This document shows positions 1 through 9,668 of a stretch of 64,000 bases of DNA, piece after piece. A program made the position numbers and the translations under genes. The notes beneath the pieces were generated by a model. The model saw only the letters and a list, made by a program, of their open reading frames with translations, was not told the DNA's origin and searched no databases. The stretch is from Neoarius graeffei (Eukaryota > Chordata > Actinopteri > Siluriformes > Ariidae). The stretch covers positions 11,468,051 through 11,532,050 of the forward strand of contig NC_083570.1 of NCBI RefSeq assembly GCF_027579695.1. The letters run 5' to 3'. The stretch's first letter is position 1. Each line of letters opens with the position of its first letter.

Positions 1-296
1 TGCCTGTATGTGATGCAGTGCCGTCTAAGGGCCCGAAGATCACAGGCACCCAGTATGGTTTTCCGGCCTTGACCCTTATGCACAGAGATTCTTCCAGATT
101 CTCTGAATCTTTTGATGATATTATGCACTGTAGATGATGATATGTTCAAACTCTTTGCAATTTTACACTGTCGAACTCCTTTCTGATATTGCTCCACTAT
201 TTGTTGGTGCAGAATTAGGGGGATTGGTGATCCTCTTCCCATCTTTACTTCTGAGAGCCACTGCCACTCCAAGATGCTCTTTTTATATCCAGTCAT
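1..296 (-). CDS. Tc1-like transposase, N-terminal part (window-truncated)
   Basis: Reading leftward from ATG at 296, the frame begins [12 protein letters not shown] and contains [11 protein letters not shown], the paired-type helix-turn-helix region ([20 protein letters not shown]) and the GRKT/AT-hook-like stretch. It matches the first ~98 residues of the 374-residue transposase at 2852-3976 with scattered changes and no stop seen. The product would be a cut-and-paste transposase acting in the nucleus. The catalytic domain is outside the window, so whether this copy is intact cannot be judged. Confidence 0.85.
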   Translation of the reverse strand, partial: MTGYKKSILEWQWLSEVKMGRGSPIPLILHQQIVEQYQKGVRQCKIAKSLNISSSTVHNIIKRFRESGRISVHKGQGRKTILGACDLRALRRHCITYR

Positions 297-604
297 GTTA
301 ATGACCTATTGCCAATTGACCTAATGAGTTGCAGTTTGGTCCTCCAGCTGTTCCTTTTTTGTACCTTTAACTTTTCCAGCCTCTTATTGCCCCTGTCCCA
401 ACTTTTTTGAGATGTGTTGCTGTCATGAAATTTCAAATGAGCCAATATTTGGCATGAAATTTCAAAATGCCTCACTTTCAACATTTGATATGTTGTCTAT
501 GTTCTATTGTGAATACAATATCAGTTTTTGAGATTTGTAAATTATTGCATTCCGTTTTTATTTACAATTTGTACTTTGTCCCAACTTTTTTGGAATCGGG
601 GTTG
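1..604 (-). mobile_element. Tc1-like transposon, cut by the window edge
   Basis: The right end is the terminal inverted repeat (reverse complement begins CAACCCCGATTCC) followed by the TA target at 605-606. The sequence matches the 5' third of the complete copy at 2544-4145 in reverse orientation. The rest of the element lies beyond position 1. Confidence 0.93.
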
Positions 605-606
605 TA

Positions 607-970
607 CACAGAACACACTTCGACAGCCTGAAACACACAATTTTATTAAATAAATAAATAAAAAGATAGATAATCTCACCACAAGTCACGATAGGCTCTC
701 TGAAATGTTGCTAAAAGTCACTAGATTGCATGACAAAGATGATGTCACACAGTTCTGATGTTGGTATCCATAGTTGCACAGTTACATAGGACAGTGGCCT
801 GAAATTATTAGTTAGTATATGCACGTTTTCCTTTAAAAACACTTTTCTGTTGATGCATACCGAGTTTTCATGAGATTTATAACAGCCATGCATGATGGTA
901 GCAGACATAGCATCGGTTTTGTGTCTGCCTGCTGATTGATGGTGCTGTAAAAAAGAAAAAAAATCTGCTT
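607..970. other. Unassigned intergenic sequence
   Basis: AT-rich sequence with no convincing reading frame, splice structure or inverted repeat. It lies between the end of the Tc1 copy and an antisense SINE. Confidence 0.5.
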
Positions 971-1146
971 CCATTTAGCAGACACTCTTATCCAGAGTGA
1001 CATATAACATACCCAGAGTATCCTGGGGAGCAGTTAGGGGTTCGGTGCCTTGCTCAAGGGCACTTCAGCCATTCCTGCTGGTCCAGGGAATCGAACCAGC
1101 AACCTTTTGGTCTCAAAGCTGCTTCTCTAAATGTTAGACCATGGCT
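971..1146 (-). mobile_element. tRNA-derived SINE, second family
   Basis: Read on the minus strand, it has a tRNA-like head with a box B (GGTTCGATTCC) next to CAAAAGGTTGCTG, then AAGTGCCCTTGAGCAAGGCAC, and ends in TCTGCTAAATGG. This is a common fish SINE layout. The head half of a second copy is at 30828-30903. I saw no clear target duplication. Confidence 0.75.
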
Positions 1147-1361
1147 TCTATCAGTAATTAGAGCAGCTGATTCTACATCAGTCAATTATTCGTACTTTTA
1201 TGAACATGACCAATGCTGGAGCACTAGGGAAAGCAGATGTGGCATTCACAAACTGGTGAAAGGTGATTTTTGCATGACAATGGAGGTTGCCATTGGCCCA
1301 AGCCCAGAACATGGGATCGTTCAAACTATGCTCCAATTAATATGACATGTCAAGGTCCACA

Positions 1362-1721
1362 GGTGGCACGGTGGTGTAGTGGTTAGCACCGTTGCCTCAC
1401 AGCAAGAAGGTCCGGGTTCGAGCCCCGTGGCCGGCGAGGGCCTTTCTGTGCGGAGTTTGCATGTTCTCCCCATGTCTGTGTGAGTTTCCTCCGGTTTCCC
1501 CCACAGTCCAAAGACATGCAGGTAAGGTTATTCGGTGGCTCTAAATTGACCGTAGGTGTGAATGTGAGTGTGAATGGTTGTCTGTGTCTACGTGTCAGCG
1601 CTGCGATGACCTGGCGACTTGTCCAGGGTGTACCCCGCCTTTCGCCCGTAGTCAGCTGGGATAGGCTCCAGCTTGCCTGCGACCCTGTAGAACCAGATAA
1701 GCAGCTACAGATATGGATGGA
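1362..1721 (+). mobile_element. V-SINE (DANA/Mermaid-like), diverged copy
   Basis: Starts GGTGGCACGGTGGTGTAGTG (tRNA-like box A region), has box B GGTTCGAGCCCC, then the conserved V-SINE core (GGAGTTTGCATGTTCTCCCC, CAGTCCAAAGACATGCAGG) and a 3' tail ending in the GGATAGGCTCCAGC region. A 14-bp direct repeat TGTCAAGGTCCACA flanks it (1348-1361 and 1722-1735), which is a good target-site duplication. It is more diverged than the other copies here (AGCACCGTTGCC instead of AGCGCTGTCGCC). Confidence 0.93.
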
Positions 1722-1862
1722 TGTCAAGGTCCACATGGCAGCGACCCTACACACATAAGTGGGACAAGCTAGAAGAAAAAGAAGAAGAAGAAGAATGGAG
1801 GTTTCACTAGGGAAAGTCAAAAAAACAATCACAAAATCTAACCTTTCTTTCCACCCCCTGCA

Positions 1863-2441
1863 TTTATGGTTAGGGTTGCCACCCATCCCGTAAAATACGG
1901 AATCGTCCTTTATTTGGCAATTAAATCTTGTGTCCCGTATTGAACTGATACGGGACGCGATTTGTTCTGTATTTTCATAAATGTCCAATACACATGTCTG
2001 TCTCACACATATCAACACTAAATCTAACAATAATGAACAAAATAAAACAGGAAATACTCCGTTGCGGGCTCTACCCAGGACACAAACCCCTACACTCTGC
2101 GTCACGCTCTGTGCGTCTGTCACTGCGTGTGGCGCTGTCACGGTTGCCTAGAGACAGACAACACACACCGGCGCTGCTCAAAAAACCCGGGCCTTTTAAA
2201 AATGTCTGCTGCACCCGGGACTCCACCACGTCCTCAAAAGTGTAAACGCTTACAAAAATACAGACGTGAGTGGGAAGAGGCACATCCTTGGCTGGACAGC
2301 GTGAGTGGAGACGACTACAGAGCAAACTGTAAAGTCTGTCGGCGAGTGTTTTCAATGGCGTACGGTGGGCTGTCTGACATTAATAATAAGCAGACATTCA
2401 TGTTTATTGTGTTTTTGTTCTCTTTTTTCCTCTCTAAGTAA
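1863..2441 (+). mobile_element. hAT-type element fragment with CCCGTAAAATACGG terminus
   Basis: Begins GGTTAGGGTTGCCACCC followed by alternating CCCGTATT/ATACGGGA motifs that can pair with each other, a subterminal structure seen in fish hAT elements. A first coding exon (2202-2441) lies inside. No matching right-hand end was found, so this looks like a 5' fragment. Confidence 0.6.
2202..2441 (+). CDS. hAT transposase first exon with zinc-finger-like motif (fragment)
   Basis: From ATG at 2202 the frame reads MSAAPGTPPRP, then KYRREWEEAHPWL, DDYRANCKVCRRVF and GGLSDI. The pattern W-E-x-x-x-P-W-L ... C-x2-C ... GGxxDI resembles the BED/TTF-like finger that starts several hAT transposases in fish. 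After GGLSDI the expected His-rich half of the finger is missing and the frame runs into low-complexity residues before a stop. The product is therefore truncated and probably not functional. It could instead be a domesticated fragment; nothing downstream supports that. Confidence 0.55.
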   Translation: MSAAPGTPPRPQKCKRLQKYRREWEEAHPWLDSVSGDDYRANCKVCRRVFSMAYGGLSDINNKQTFMFIVFLFSFFLSK

Positions 2442-2543
2442 AAATGTCCCCAAGGTTCACAAAGAGAGTCCCTACACCAAGAACAGTTATGCACTTACAT
2501 TTACAGTGATATTAAGTTCTCAATATATTTAGATTATATTTTA

Positions 2544-4145
2544 CAACCCCGATTCCAAAAAAGTTGGGACAAAGTACAAATTGTAAATAAAAACGGAATG
2601 CAATAATTTACAAATCTCAAAAACTGATATTGTATTCACAATAGAACATCGACAACATATCAAATGTCAAAAGTGAGACATTTTGAAATTTCATGCCAAA
2701 TACTGGCTCATTTGAAATTTCATGACAGCAACACATCTCAAAAAAGTTGTGACAGGGGCAATAAGAGGCTGGAAAAGTTAAAGGTACAAAAAAGGAACAG
2801 CTGGAGGACCAAATTGCAACTCATTAGGTCAATTGGTAATAGGTCATTAACATGGCTGGGTATAAAAAGAGCATCTTGGAGTGGCAGCGGCTCTCAGAAG
2901 TAAAGATGGGAAGAGGATCACCAATCCCCCTAATTCTGCGCCGACAAATAGTGGAGCAATATCAGAAAGGAGTTCGACAGTGTAAAATTGCAAAGAGTTT
3001 GAACATATCATCATTTACAGTGCATAATATCATCAAAAGATTCAGAGAATCTGGAAGAATCTCTGTGCGTAAGGGTCAAGGCCGGAAAACCATACTGGGT
3101 GCCCGTGATCTTCGGGCCCTTAGACGGCCCTGCATCACATACAGGCATGCTTCTGTATTGGAAATAACAAAATGGGCTCAGGAATATTTCCAGAGAACAT
3201 TATCTGTGAACACAATTCACCGTGCCATCCGCCGTTGCCAGCTAAAACTCTATAATTCAAAGAAGAAGCCGTATCTAAACACGATCCAGAAGCGCAGACG
3301 TCTTCTCTGGGCCAAGGCTCATTTAAAATGGACTGTGGCAAAGTGGAAAACTGTTCTGTGGTCAGACGAATCAAAATTTGAAGTTCTTTATGGAAATCAG
3401 GGACGCCGTGTCATTCGGACTAAAGAGGAGAAGGACGACCCAAGTTGTTATCAGCGCTCAGTTCAGAAGCCTGCATCTCTGATGGTATGGGGTTGCATTA
3501 GTGCGTGTGGCATGGGCAGCTTACACATCTGGAAAGACACCATCAATGCTGAAAGGTATATCCAGGTTCTAGAGCAACATATGCTCCCATCCAGACGACG
3601 TCTCTTTCAGGGAAGACCTTGCATTTTCCAACATGACAATGCCAAACCACATACTGCATCAATTACAGCATCATGGCTGCGTAGAAGAAGGGTCCGGGTA
3701 CTGAACTGGCCAGCCTGCAGTCCAGATCTTTCACCCATAGAAAACATTTGGCGCATCATAAAACGGAAGATACGACAAAAAAGACCTAAGACAGTTGAGC
3801 AACTAGAATCCTGCATTAGACAAGAATGGGTTAACATTCCTATCCCTAAACTTGAGCAACTTGTCTCCTCAGTCCCCAGACGTTTACAGACTGTTGTAAA
3901 GAGAAAAGGGGATGTCTCACAGTGGGAAACATGGCCTTGTCCCAACTTTGAGATGTGTTGTTGTCATGAAATTTAAAATCACCTAATTTTTCTCTTTAAA
4001 TGATACATTTTCTCAGTTTAAACATTTGATATGTTGTCTATGTTCTATTCTGAATAAAATATGGAATTTTAAAACTTCCACATCATTGCATTCCATTTTT
4101 ATTTACAATTTGTACTTTGTCCCAACTTTTTTGGAATCAGGGTTG
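2544..4145 (+). mobile_element. Complete Tc1-like transposon, 1602 bp
   Basis: The ends are CAACCCCGATTCC... and ...GGAATCAGGGTTG, flanked by TA (2542-2543 and 4146-4147), the canonical Tc1/mariner target. The inverted repeats run imperfectly for about 200 bp. Each holds two direct repeats of AAAAAAGTTGGGACA type: outer 2557-2571 and inner 2740-2754 on the left; about 4118-4133 and 3938-3949 on the right. This is the IR/DR layout of Sleeping Beauty-type elements. Other copies are at 1-604 and 35729-37707, and a diverged relative at 59309-60852. Confidence 0.96.
2852..3976 (+). CDS. Tc1-like DD34E transposase, apparently intact
   Basis: A 374-codon frame, slightly longer than the usual ~340 residues of Tc1 transposases; the inner Met in MGRGSPIP (residue 19) may be the true start. 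Residues ~25-65 form a first helix-turn-helix ([20 protein letters not shown]), followed by a GRKT linker and a second HTH around 100-135. The catalytic triad is visible: D172 (LWSDESKF), D262 ([11 protein letters not shown]) and E297 ([10 protein letters not shown]), with exactly 34 residues between the last two. The Gly-rich turn is [14 protein letters not shown]. No stop or frameshift interrupts the domains. It would bind the inverted repeats and catalyse TA-targeted cut-and-paste movement. Compared with the copy at 35871-37398, the region just before the stop lacks 3 nt (CAACTTTGAG versus CAACTTTTTTGAG), which changes only the tail. Confidence 0.95.
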   Translation: MAGYKKSILEWQRLSEVKMGRGSPIPLILRRQIVEQYQKGVRQCKIAKSLNISSFTVHNIIKRFRESGRISVRKGQGRKTILGARDLRALRRPCITYRHASVLEITKWAQEYFQRTLSVNTIHRAIRRCQLKLYNSKKKPYLNTIQKRRRLLWAKAHLKWTVAKWKTVLWSDESKFEVLYGNQGRRVIRTKEEKDDPSCYQRSVQKPASLMVWGCISACGMGSLHIWKDTINAERYIQVLEQHMLPSRRRLFQGRPCIFQHDNAKPHTASITASWLRRRRVRVLNWPACSPDLSPIENIWRIIKRKIRQKRPKTVEQLESCIRQEWVNIPIPKLEQLVSSVPRRLQTVVKRKGDVSQWETWPCPNFEMCCCHEI

Positions 4146-4162
4146 TAAAAGTTCATTGTTGC

Positions 4163-5301
4163 CAGTGCTTAATTTGTGAAGTGGGAGGTCCCAGGCCGGA
4201 ACGAAGGAGGTGGGTGGGTCCGGCGACTCAAAAAAAAAAAAAAAGGCGTGGGGCGGTTTACTATAACTTTACGCACACACGCCTATTGCATGACATTTAT
4301 TGCAACAGCACCAGTTATCAAATCCTGGACAACGCTCAGAATGTTCTCCAAACAGGCACTCAAGTTCACTCTCGCTCTCCACACATACGTTAAGGCAGGG
4401 GTCGGGAACCTTTTTGGCTGAGAGAGCCATGAAAGCTACATATTTTCAAATACATTTTTGTGAGAGCCATATATATAAAAAGTGACGCTGAATACAACTA
4501 AAATGCATTTTTACGTATGACCAACAATTTGAGTGTAATATATTCTTTTTCATAATGAAGAGGCTCGACATGCCGTCTTCCTCCTGTCCCCCGCTGAATA
4601 TTTTGATGCAAACGTAGCTTGGCGTGTTTCGAAGTGCCGCTTTATTTCATTGTTTCATCGATGCAATCTTGTCATTGTATAGGCCTATTGGACACAAAGC
4701 AGGACCCTCTCACCCCACAAAGGCGAATTCCTCTGTCCATTCCTGTTGAAATGTATGGTAGCCTACCAGTCACCTTTTTTCCCTTTTCGCCATGTTCTTT
4801 GTCAAAACTTTTGACTTTTTCCCGCGGACTGGTACACTTGCAGCAGGTGTTGGTGCAGTGTCACTGTGTCCAACGTTGTCCATTTTAGGTCGTTTAGGAT
4901 CCGGCTGTCCTGGGACTTTGAAAAATTTTAGTAAGCTTTCTTGTTTTTTTGCCATTTTTTCCACAGCGCAAGCTAACGGCTACAAAAAAAAACGGTGTTC
5001 TATTGAGCGGAAGTATACACCACATGTCCCCCTTCCCCTTTCGCGTAGATTTTGTGGATGTCATAGGAGAGAAATCAACAACAGATATCAAAATCAAAAC
5101 CGAACACTAAACAAATTTTTATTTACTTACTTATTTATTTAATTTATTGTTTGATTTTTTTTCCCTTTGTGATGGTCACGGAGGTGATCTGATCCATGTA
5201 AATAGCTGCCGGAACACCGAATTAAATGAAAATAGCTGCCGGATCCGACGACGGAGGTTCCGGATCTTGTTCCCTCATGTTCCGGTTCAAATTAAGCCCT
5301 G
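4163..5301. mobile_element. hAT-type element, 1139 bp, exact 8-bp target duplication
   Basis: The ends are CAGTGCTTAATTTG and CAAATTAAGCCCTG (an imperfect 14-bp inverted repeat), flanked on both sides by ATTGTTGC (4155-4162 and 5302-5309). An 8-bp duplication plus CAG/CTG ends fits hAT. A second hAT-like terminus, CAGGGGTCGGGAACC, starts at 4397 inside it with no partner end seen, so part of 4397-4760 may be a further nested remnant. Confidence 0.88.
4770..4964 (-). CDS. hAT transposase N-terminus (fragment)
   Basis: The minus-strand frame reads MEKMAKKQESLLKFFKVPG, PKRPKMDNV and then a Ser/Pro/Lys-rich stretch. The basic start with a LLKFF motif followed by a low-complexity linker is typical of the N-terminus of hAT transposases that later carry a TTF/ZMYM-like finger. 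It lies on the side of the element bearing the CAGGGCTTAATTTG end, as expected for a 5' exon. The remaining catalytic and dimerisation parts are absent, so the element is a deletion derivative. Confidence 0.6.
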   Translation of the reverse strand: MEKMAKKQESLLKFFKVPGQPDPKRPKMDNVGHSDTAPTPAASVPVRGKKSKVLTKNMAKREKR

Positions 5302-5818
5302 ATTGTTGCCCACTTGTACATTATACATTTTTACAGCATTGGCAATAAAGCATTTCAAGCTTTAAGTATGAGTAATTGCTTTCTTGATCACCCCTTTACT
5401 AAAAACACCTACAAAATAAAACATACCACTGCTGCGGGCACCCCACCCCATGGGAGTCGTGCCCGTGGTGGTCATGGCCCCAAGGAGCCGTGGTGGGCAT
5501 CCCTTATTTTCATTTCTGAGGCCCACTTTACATGGGGACGGTCTGAAAAAAAACGCAAAAGTCCGTTTTCGTTGTCACTTTTTTCCGCGTCTACACGACC
5601 GTTTTCAAGGAGGAAATCTGCGTCTATACGGTGACGCATAAATGTGTGGAATTCAATTGGATGTGCATGCCAGGCGGCTAGGTGGTGCTGTGAAAGACCT
5701 CCGCTATGTCTGCACGCATGCGCAACGTCTTTCGTCTTGTCTGATCTGCACATCTGCGCCGCGAAAACTTTGACTACTCTGGCTATGGTAAGAAAGTAAG
5801 TAAAAAAGTAAAAGCATA

Positions 5819-5944
5819 CTATACCCGCCTCTGTTCATTAACGGTATATGTGCAGATTCGGTATAGATGTTCGAAGGACTCCTGGACGTTTATTAAAGCT
5901 GCCAGAGCAGCTTGAAGGTCCGCTGGATCGATGTAATCAGACAT
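5819..5944 (-). CDS. Short frame, possible Harbinger nuclease N-terminal remnant
   Basis: From ATG at 5944 a 41-residue frame reads MSDYIDPADLQAALAALINV, then SFEHLYRICTYTVNEQRRV. A short hydrophobic/Ala-Leu-rich helix followed by an Arg-rich turn is how many HARBI1-like nuclease frames begin, so I read it as the leftover 5' end of an autonomous parent. That is inference from layout. It may be non-functional. Confidence 0.4.
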   Translation of the reverse strand: MSDYIDPADLQAALAALINVQESFEHLYRICTYTVNEQRRV

Positions 5945-6561
5945 GCTCTTACTGTTTTACTTACTTTCTTACTTCCCGGGCTGGCATGGACAGTATATGA
6001 CATATGTATGACGTAAACACGTACCCGACGTGAGCAGATCCGAGCAGAGTTTTGCGTATTGGGTAGTTTAGACGGATATGCAACGGGGGCTGTTTTTAAC
6101 TTATACACTCTGGAAGGTGTTTTCAATTTTTTCCGTTTTTCAGCCTCGGAAACGCCGTCCCCGTCATACCTGTCAACTTTGAGGTTTGAAAAAAAGGGAT
6201 ATTTCCCAGATTTTTAACTCAAAATAAGGGAAAATTTCGGAAAGTCATACCCTTCACCAAAAGTGGGTGTGTAGTTGAATGGGGGGCAATTTTCTATCTA
6301 GTATTTGTGATTTCCTGTACTCTGGTGCATGTTGGTGATAGCCAAGACCCAAACTCAATATGCTTATGGTTTATGGAGTGCATTTGTGAATAAACTATAC
6401 ATTTATTTTTATTTGCTTTCAGTGGTACCAGTTATTTCCCAAATTAAGGGCTAAAATACGTATCTTATGTTAAAATAAGAAAGGTCATTATATAACCAGT
6501 CAATAAATTCAATTCCATTGCAATTTATTATGGTTTTACCATAATCATGGCCTCGGAACAC

Positions 6562-6635
<74 letters not shown>
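6562..6635 (+). repeat. (TAGA)n microsatellite
   Basis: About 18 uninterrupted TAGA units, probably length-variable between individuals. Confidence 0.97.
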
Positions 6636-6636
<1 letters not shown>

Positions 6637-6792
6637 GATATTAAACCAAGAGTGATTTAAAATGGGTAAGTTTCAGATAGAAAATAAAATAGACAATGAG
6701 TGGATAAAACAGTTAATACACCAATTAGTTTACACTAGGCTATTTATGAGGTCTTAGCCAGGACATACTTAATGTAAACATGTGTAGCTTAC

Positions 6793-7070
6793 CTTTGATT
6801 ATTTGGGAGGCTTTCGTTTCCCCATGGAAAATTTCTTTGCGATGGAAGAGTCTGGGAACATTCCAGCCACGCACTTGTTGAAATCATCAAAGAAAGAGAG
6901 GCTAATGTTTTTCTTAGCTATTAGCATCGCCATCTTCACCTCAGACCTAATCAGTGCTGCCAGATACTGCTGACGTTTTCCAGCCCAAAATATGTTCAAA
7001 ACCCGCCAAAATGCACTTGAAACCGCCCAATCTGGCAACACTGGACCTAATCACTTGTTCAGCCTCGCCT
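6793..7070 (-). pseudogene. hAT transposase exon interrupted by a MITE
   Basis: Reading leftward, the frame gives EAEQVIRSEVKMAMLIAKKN, then ISLSFFDDFNKCVAGMFPDS and SIAKKFSMGKRK. This resembles the segment of ZMYM/KIAA1586-like hAT transposases around the ...FPDSSIAKKF... motif. A 92-bp MITE (6952-7043) with its 8-bp duplication (ATTAGGTC on this strand) sits between EAEQVI and RSEV; removing it restores the frame. A GTAAGC donor follows on this strand, consistent with an internal exon. The exon is broken and the rest of the gene is absent. Confidence 0.7.
6952..7043. mobile_element. 92-bp hAT MITE (CAGTGTTGCCAGAT family), copy 1
   Basis: Ends CAGTGCTGCCAGAT and ATCTGGCAACACTG; target duplication GACCTAAT at 6944-6951 and 7044-7051. 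Related copies are at 21732-21794, 33992-34082 and 57687-57778. Confidence 0.93.
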
Positions 7071-7412
7071 CCGGACGTAGTTCTGTAATTATTGATGCCT
7101 GAGAGGGCGGGGACGTGAATTCATGGCCCGACTTCCTGCTGTAAACTCCTGTCAGAGGAGCGTCATGAATTCTGGACCTACCGACTTTTTATATTGTGAA
7201 AATACGGGACTTTTATATAATGTCAAAATATTTTCGGGAAAATAAAAAAACGGGAAGACAGCGGGAAATAAGTCAAAATAAGGGATTTCCCGGGAAAAAC
7301 GGGAGGGTTGACGGGTATGGTCCCCGTGTAGACGAAAGGCACTTCCGATAAAATATTTAGTCGTTTTTACCCGACAGCGTCCTCGTGTAAACGGGCCCTG
7401 AATGGTGGCAAC

Positions 7413-8703
7413 CAGTGGTGTAGTGGAGATTTTTAAAGTGGGGGTACGCGATTCGTGACGTCATCGATTTGATATCATGTCAGAAGCGGTAGCCTTTGTT
7501 TGGTCGCCTATGTTTGGTATGAATGATTTGTATAAATGTTACGTTCTTTTAACAACACAAGAGGGCACACTTTTTTCAGACATTTTTATGTGTGCAATTT
7601 TCATTCGTGTTTGTCAGTACAGCCCAACTGTTCTGGCGAAAAGCCGCGGTTTATTTTGTCTCCAATAAATATGCCGAAATGGCTAAAGAGGAACAAATTC
7701 GCCTTCTCCTTCCGAATGCATCGTCGTAGACAGCACCACTCTGCTGCTGGAACTCAACATAAACCTTGCATAGGTTTAACATGGACTATCAGGCGTGAAG
7801 CCAAAATATTGGAAATTATGATACACAAACACCTTTGTTCATGTTCGATTCATGTTCATTCGAGCCGAGCTGCATTCGGAATTCGATATTTTTACTAGCC
7901 TACTTACTGCCGTGGCAACAGCTACAGCATGTGTCCAGAAGTTCAAAAAAAGTCACGTCACTCACTCACATCGCATACAAACCAGCAATGGGCTGAAATT
8001 TATTATAAAAGGCACCAATCGAATAAATCAAGCATTTAGTCTGGCGCGATTGAGGCACCTGCGTATACAAAATACATGACATGCAGCCATTGGGTTAAGC
8101 CTTACCATGCACTCCTTCTTAAAGACTTGAGTATTTCTTTAAATTTATTGTCATTTCACATTTTTGGATGTACAATAAAACACTAAACAGGAAGGCCACA
8201 AAGATTATGAATTTCAAATCATATATATAATACAGTATGTAGTGAAATTATCCGCGTAAGGATGACCAGGCAGGCGATTATATCAGTTCTGTTGCCCTCC
8301 CGGTGCTGCTACCATGAACGCCCGGAAATCACACACACGCGCACACAGAGAGAGAGACCCTACTGTTATTATTAGGCTGTTCAAAATCATAGGCCTATAC
8401 TGAGCAAAAATCGCATTAGAACTTCAAAGATCATAAAGAATTAAACCGACAGATGGCGGAGTCAACCGTTTACATAATTCTAATATCTCGGCTGCGTTTA
8501 GAATGCATTCTACTTTGCGTCGCTACGTTTTATGTAACGTTCGATTGGGGGGGGCATTGATGATGAGCACAAAGGCACGTGTCACTTACTGTAGAGCGTA
8601 TAAACTCAGGCCATTGAATGACAGTTTTTTTTTTTTTTGAATCTCACCTCGGGAGAAGTGGGTGGACGGCGTACCCCCGCGTACCACGCCCACTACACCC
8701 CTG
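7413..8703. mobile_element. hAT-type element with CAGTGGTGTAGTG ends
   Basis: Left CAGTGGTGTAGTGGAG and right CACTACACCCCTG are inverted; the 8-bp GTGGCAAC is duplicated (7405-7412 and 8704-8711). Subterminal GGGGGTACGCG on the left matches GTACGCGGGGGTACGCC on the right when reversed. I recognised no transposase exon inside. Confidence 0.88.
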
Positions 8704-9174
8704 GTGGCAACCCTATGGAGCACTTGCATGTGACGTCACAGCCGATCCAGATTGTGACAGACACCATCGTGTCGGTCAAACGCCATATTCCACCTTCTAC
8801 TTCTACTTCTGGTTCTACTTCTGCTTTTACTTCTACCTTTTCTTCTGGAAAACCCTACTATATACAATTCTACTACAATGGCTGCGGCTACAAGCTCTCC
8901 CTACCTGTGCACGGTTTTTATGTTTTTTTGTGTGTATTTTTGCGTGTTGTTCGTCTGTACCGGACTTCAATATCCACTACAACCGTATGGACTTACTGGA
9001 CATTGGTTTCCAGCAGAAAATGACGGTTTGTAGCGATTTCCATCGCATGCACAACATTTCGGACGAGAAAAAAAAATAAAAAACATTCCGGGCGAGACCA
9101 GCGGGGTCTCCGTGGATTGTTATCGGAAGCAAGGCGAAGGAGGCGGCGCCGGGAGCAGAAGCAAAAGCGAGGCT

Positions 9175-9267
9175 GCAGGCAGAGCCGGCCTGTTGACTAA
9201 GCTCAGAAAACAGCTACTCAAATCTCCACTGCCAAGCCTCTACCTCTCCAACGCCAGATCCATGTAA
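9175..9267 (+). pseudogene. LINE ORF2 start fragment
   Basis: The frame ...AGRAGLLTKLRKQLL, SPLPSLYLSNARSM ends at a stop. The pattern G-[LV]-L-x-[KR]-L-[KR] ... PLPS[IL]xLxN[AV]RS is how the AP-endonuclease domain of fish non-LTR retrotransposon ORF2 begins. Only about 30 residues remain, preceded by an Arg/Lys-rich stretch in shifting frames. It lies inside a DNA transposon, so it was probably copied in with an earlier LINE insertion. Confidence 0.55.
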
Positions 9268-9328
9268 ACAAGACGGACGATTTGGAATTACCTTATTCTA
9301 TTCTATAATCAGCTGGTCAGTGCTATAC

Positions 9329-9668
9329 TCAATACTTAAGTGACTTACCCGTCCAATGAGGATTGTTATTTTCTTGTTTACAAGATGCCACATCTGAGTC
9401 GCTGACAAATCCTGAATTTCTGTAAAGATAACTGTCCAGAGATTTATAAGCACGCAGTGCTTCACCACTGAACAGCGAGGGAAAGTTGATGAGGTAATCA
9501 TACACGTCCCAGTATTCCACCTCTGGCAGTTCAAAATCCGGTCGTGAAAACTCCGTCCGGTAAGCCATAAGGGTCACAAATCTGTAGATCGTTTATTTTA
9601 GACATATATCTAGTTATCTGTTCATTAGAAAAATGAGCCATGTAGTCCGTCGGTTGAAATTGATCCAT
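9329..9668 (-). pseudogene. YqaJ/SWIM-type transposon protein, N-terminal part with frameshift
   Basis: From ATG at 9668 the frame reads MDQFQPTDYMAHFSNEQITR, then YMSKINDLQICDPYGLPDGV. The match then moves to the other frame: DFELPEVEYWDVYDYLINFP and EALRAYKSLDSYLYRNSGFV. This is the start of a protein family very abundant in fish genomes that ends in a YqaJ-like exonuclease domain and a SWIM finger, and is associated with transposons. A frameshift near 9550 breaks it, and the nuclease domain is missing. A GTAAGT after the RV motif may be the old splice donor. Confidence 0.7.

Larger units (their letters stand above)
6165..7319. mobile_element. hAT-type element with CATACCTGTCAAC ends
   Basis: Left CATACCTGTCAAC and right GGTTGACGGGTATG form the terminal inverted repeat. 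GTCCCCGT is duplicated exactly on both sides (6157-6164 and 7320-7327). Subterminal AAATAAGGGA repeats follow on each side. It is nested in the 5520-7398 element and holds a transposase exon fragment, a TAGA microsatellite and a 92-bp MITE. Confidence 0.92.
5520..7398. mobile_element. Harbinger-like element with GGCCC ends, split by a hAT
   Basis: Left end GGCCCACTTTACATGGGGAC and right end GTCCTCGTGTAAACGGGCCC pair as an imperfect inverted repeat. TGA flanks both (5517-5519 and 7399-7401). The 3-bp duplication and the small coding remnant at 5819-5944 suggest PIF/Harbinger or a related superfamily. A hAT (6165-7319) is nested inside; without it the element is about 720 bp. Confidence 0.8.

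Noticed and set aside
1362..1440. tRNA genes at each GGTTCGAGCCCC site
   Set aside because: The box A/B-like promoter belongs to tRNA-derived SINEs. The cloverleaf is degenerate and a SINE body follows in every case.
1383..2141. 252-codon frame on the minus strand
   Set aside because: Most of it is the antisense of a V-SINE; the peptides recur wherever the SINE occurs (also 22567-22923, 38179-38589, 51740-52150).
3607..3945. 112-codon antisense frame in the Tc1 transposase
   Set aside because: It mirrors the transposase codons and recurs at the other Tc1 copies.
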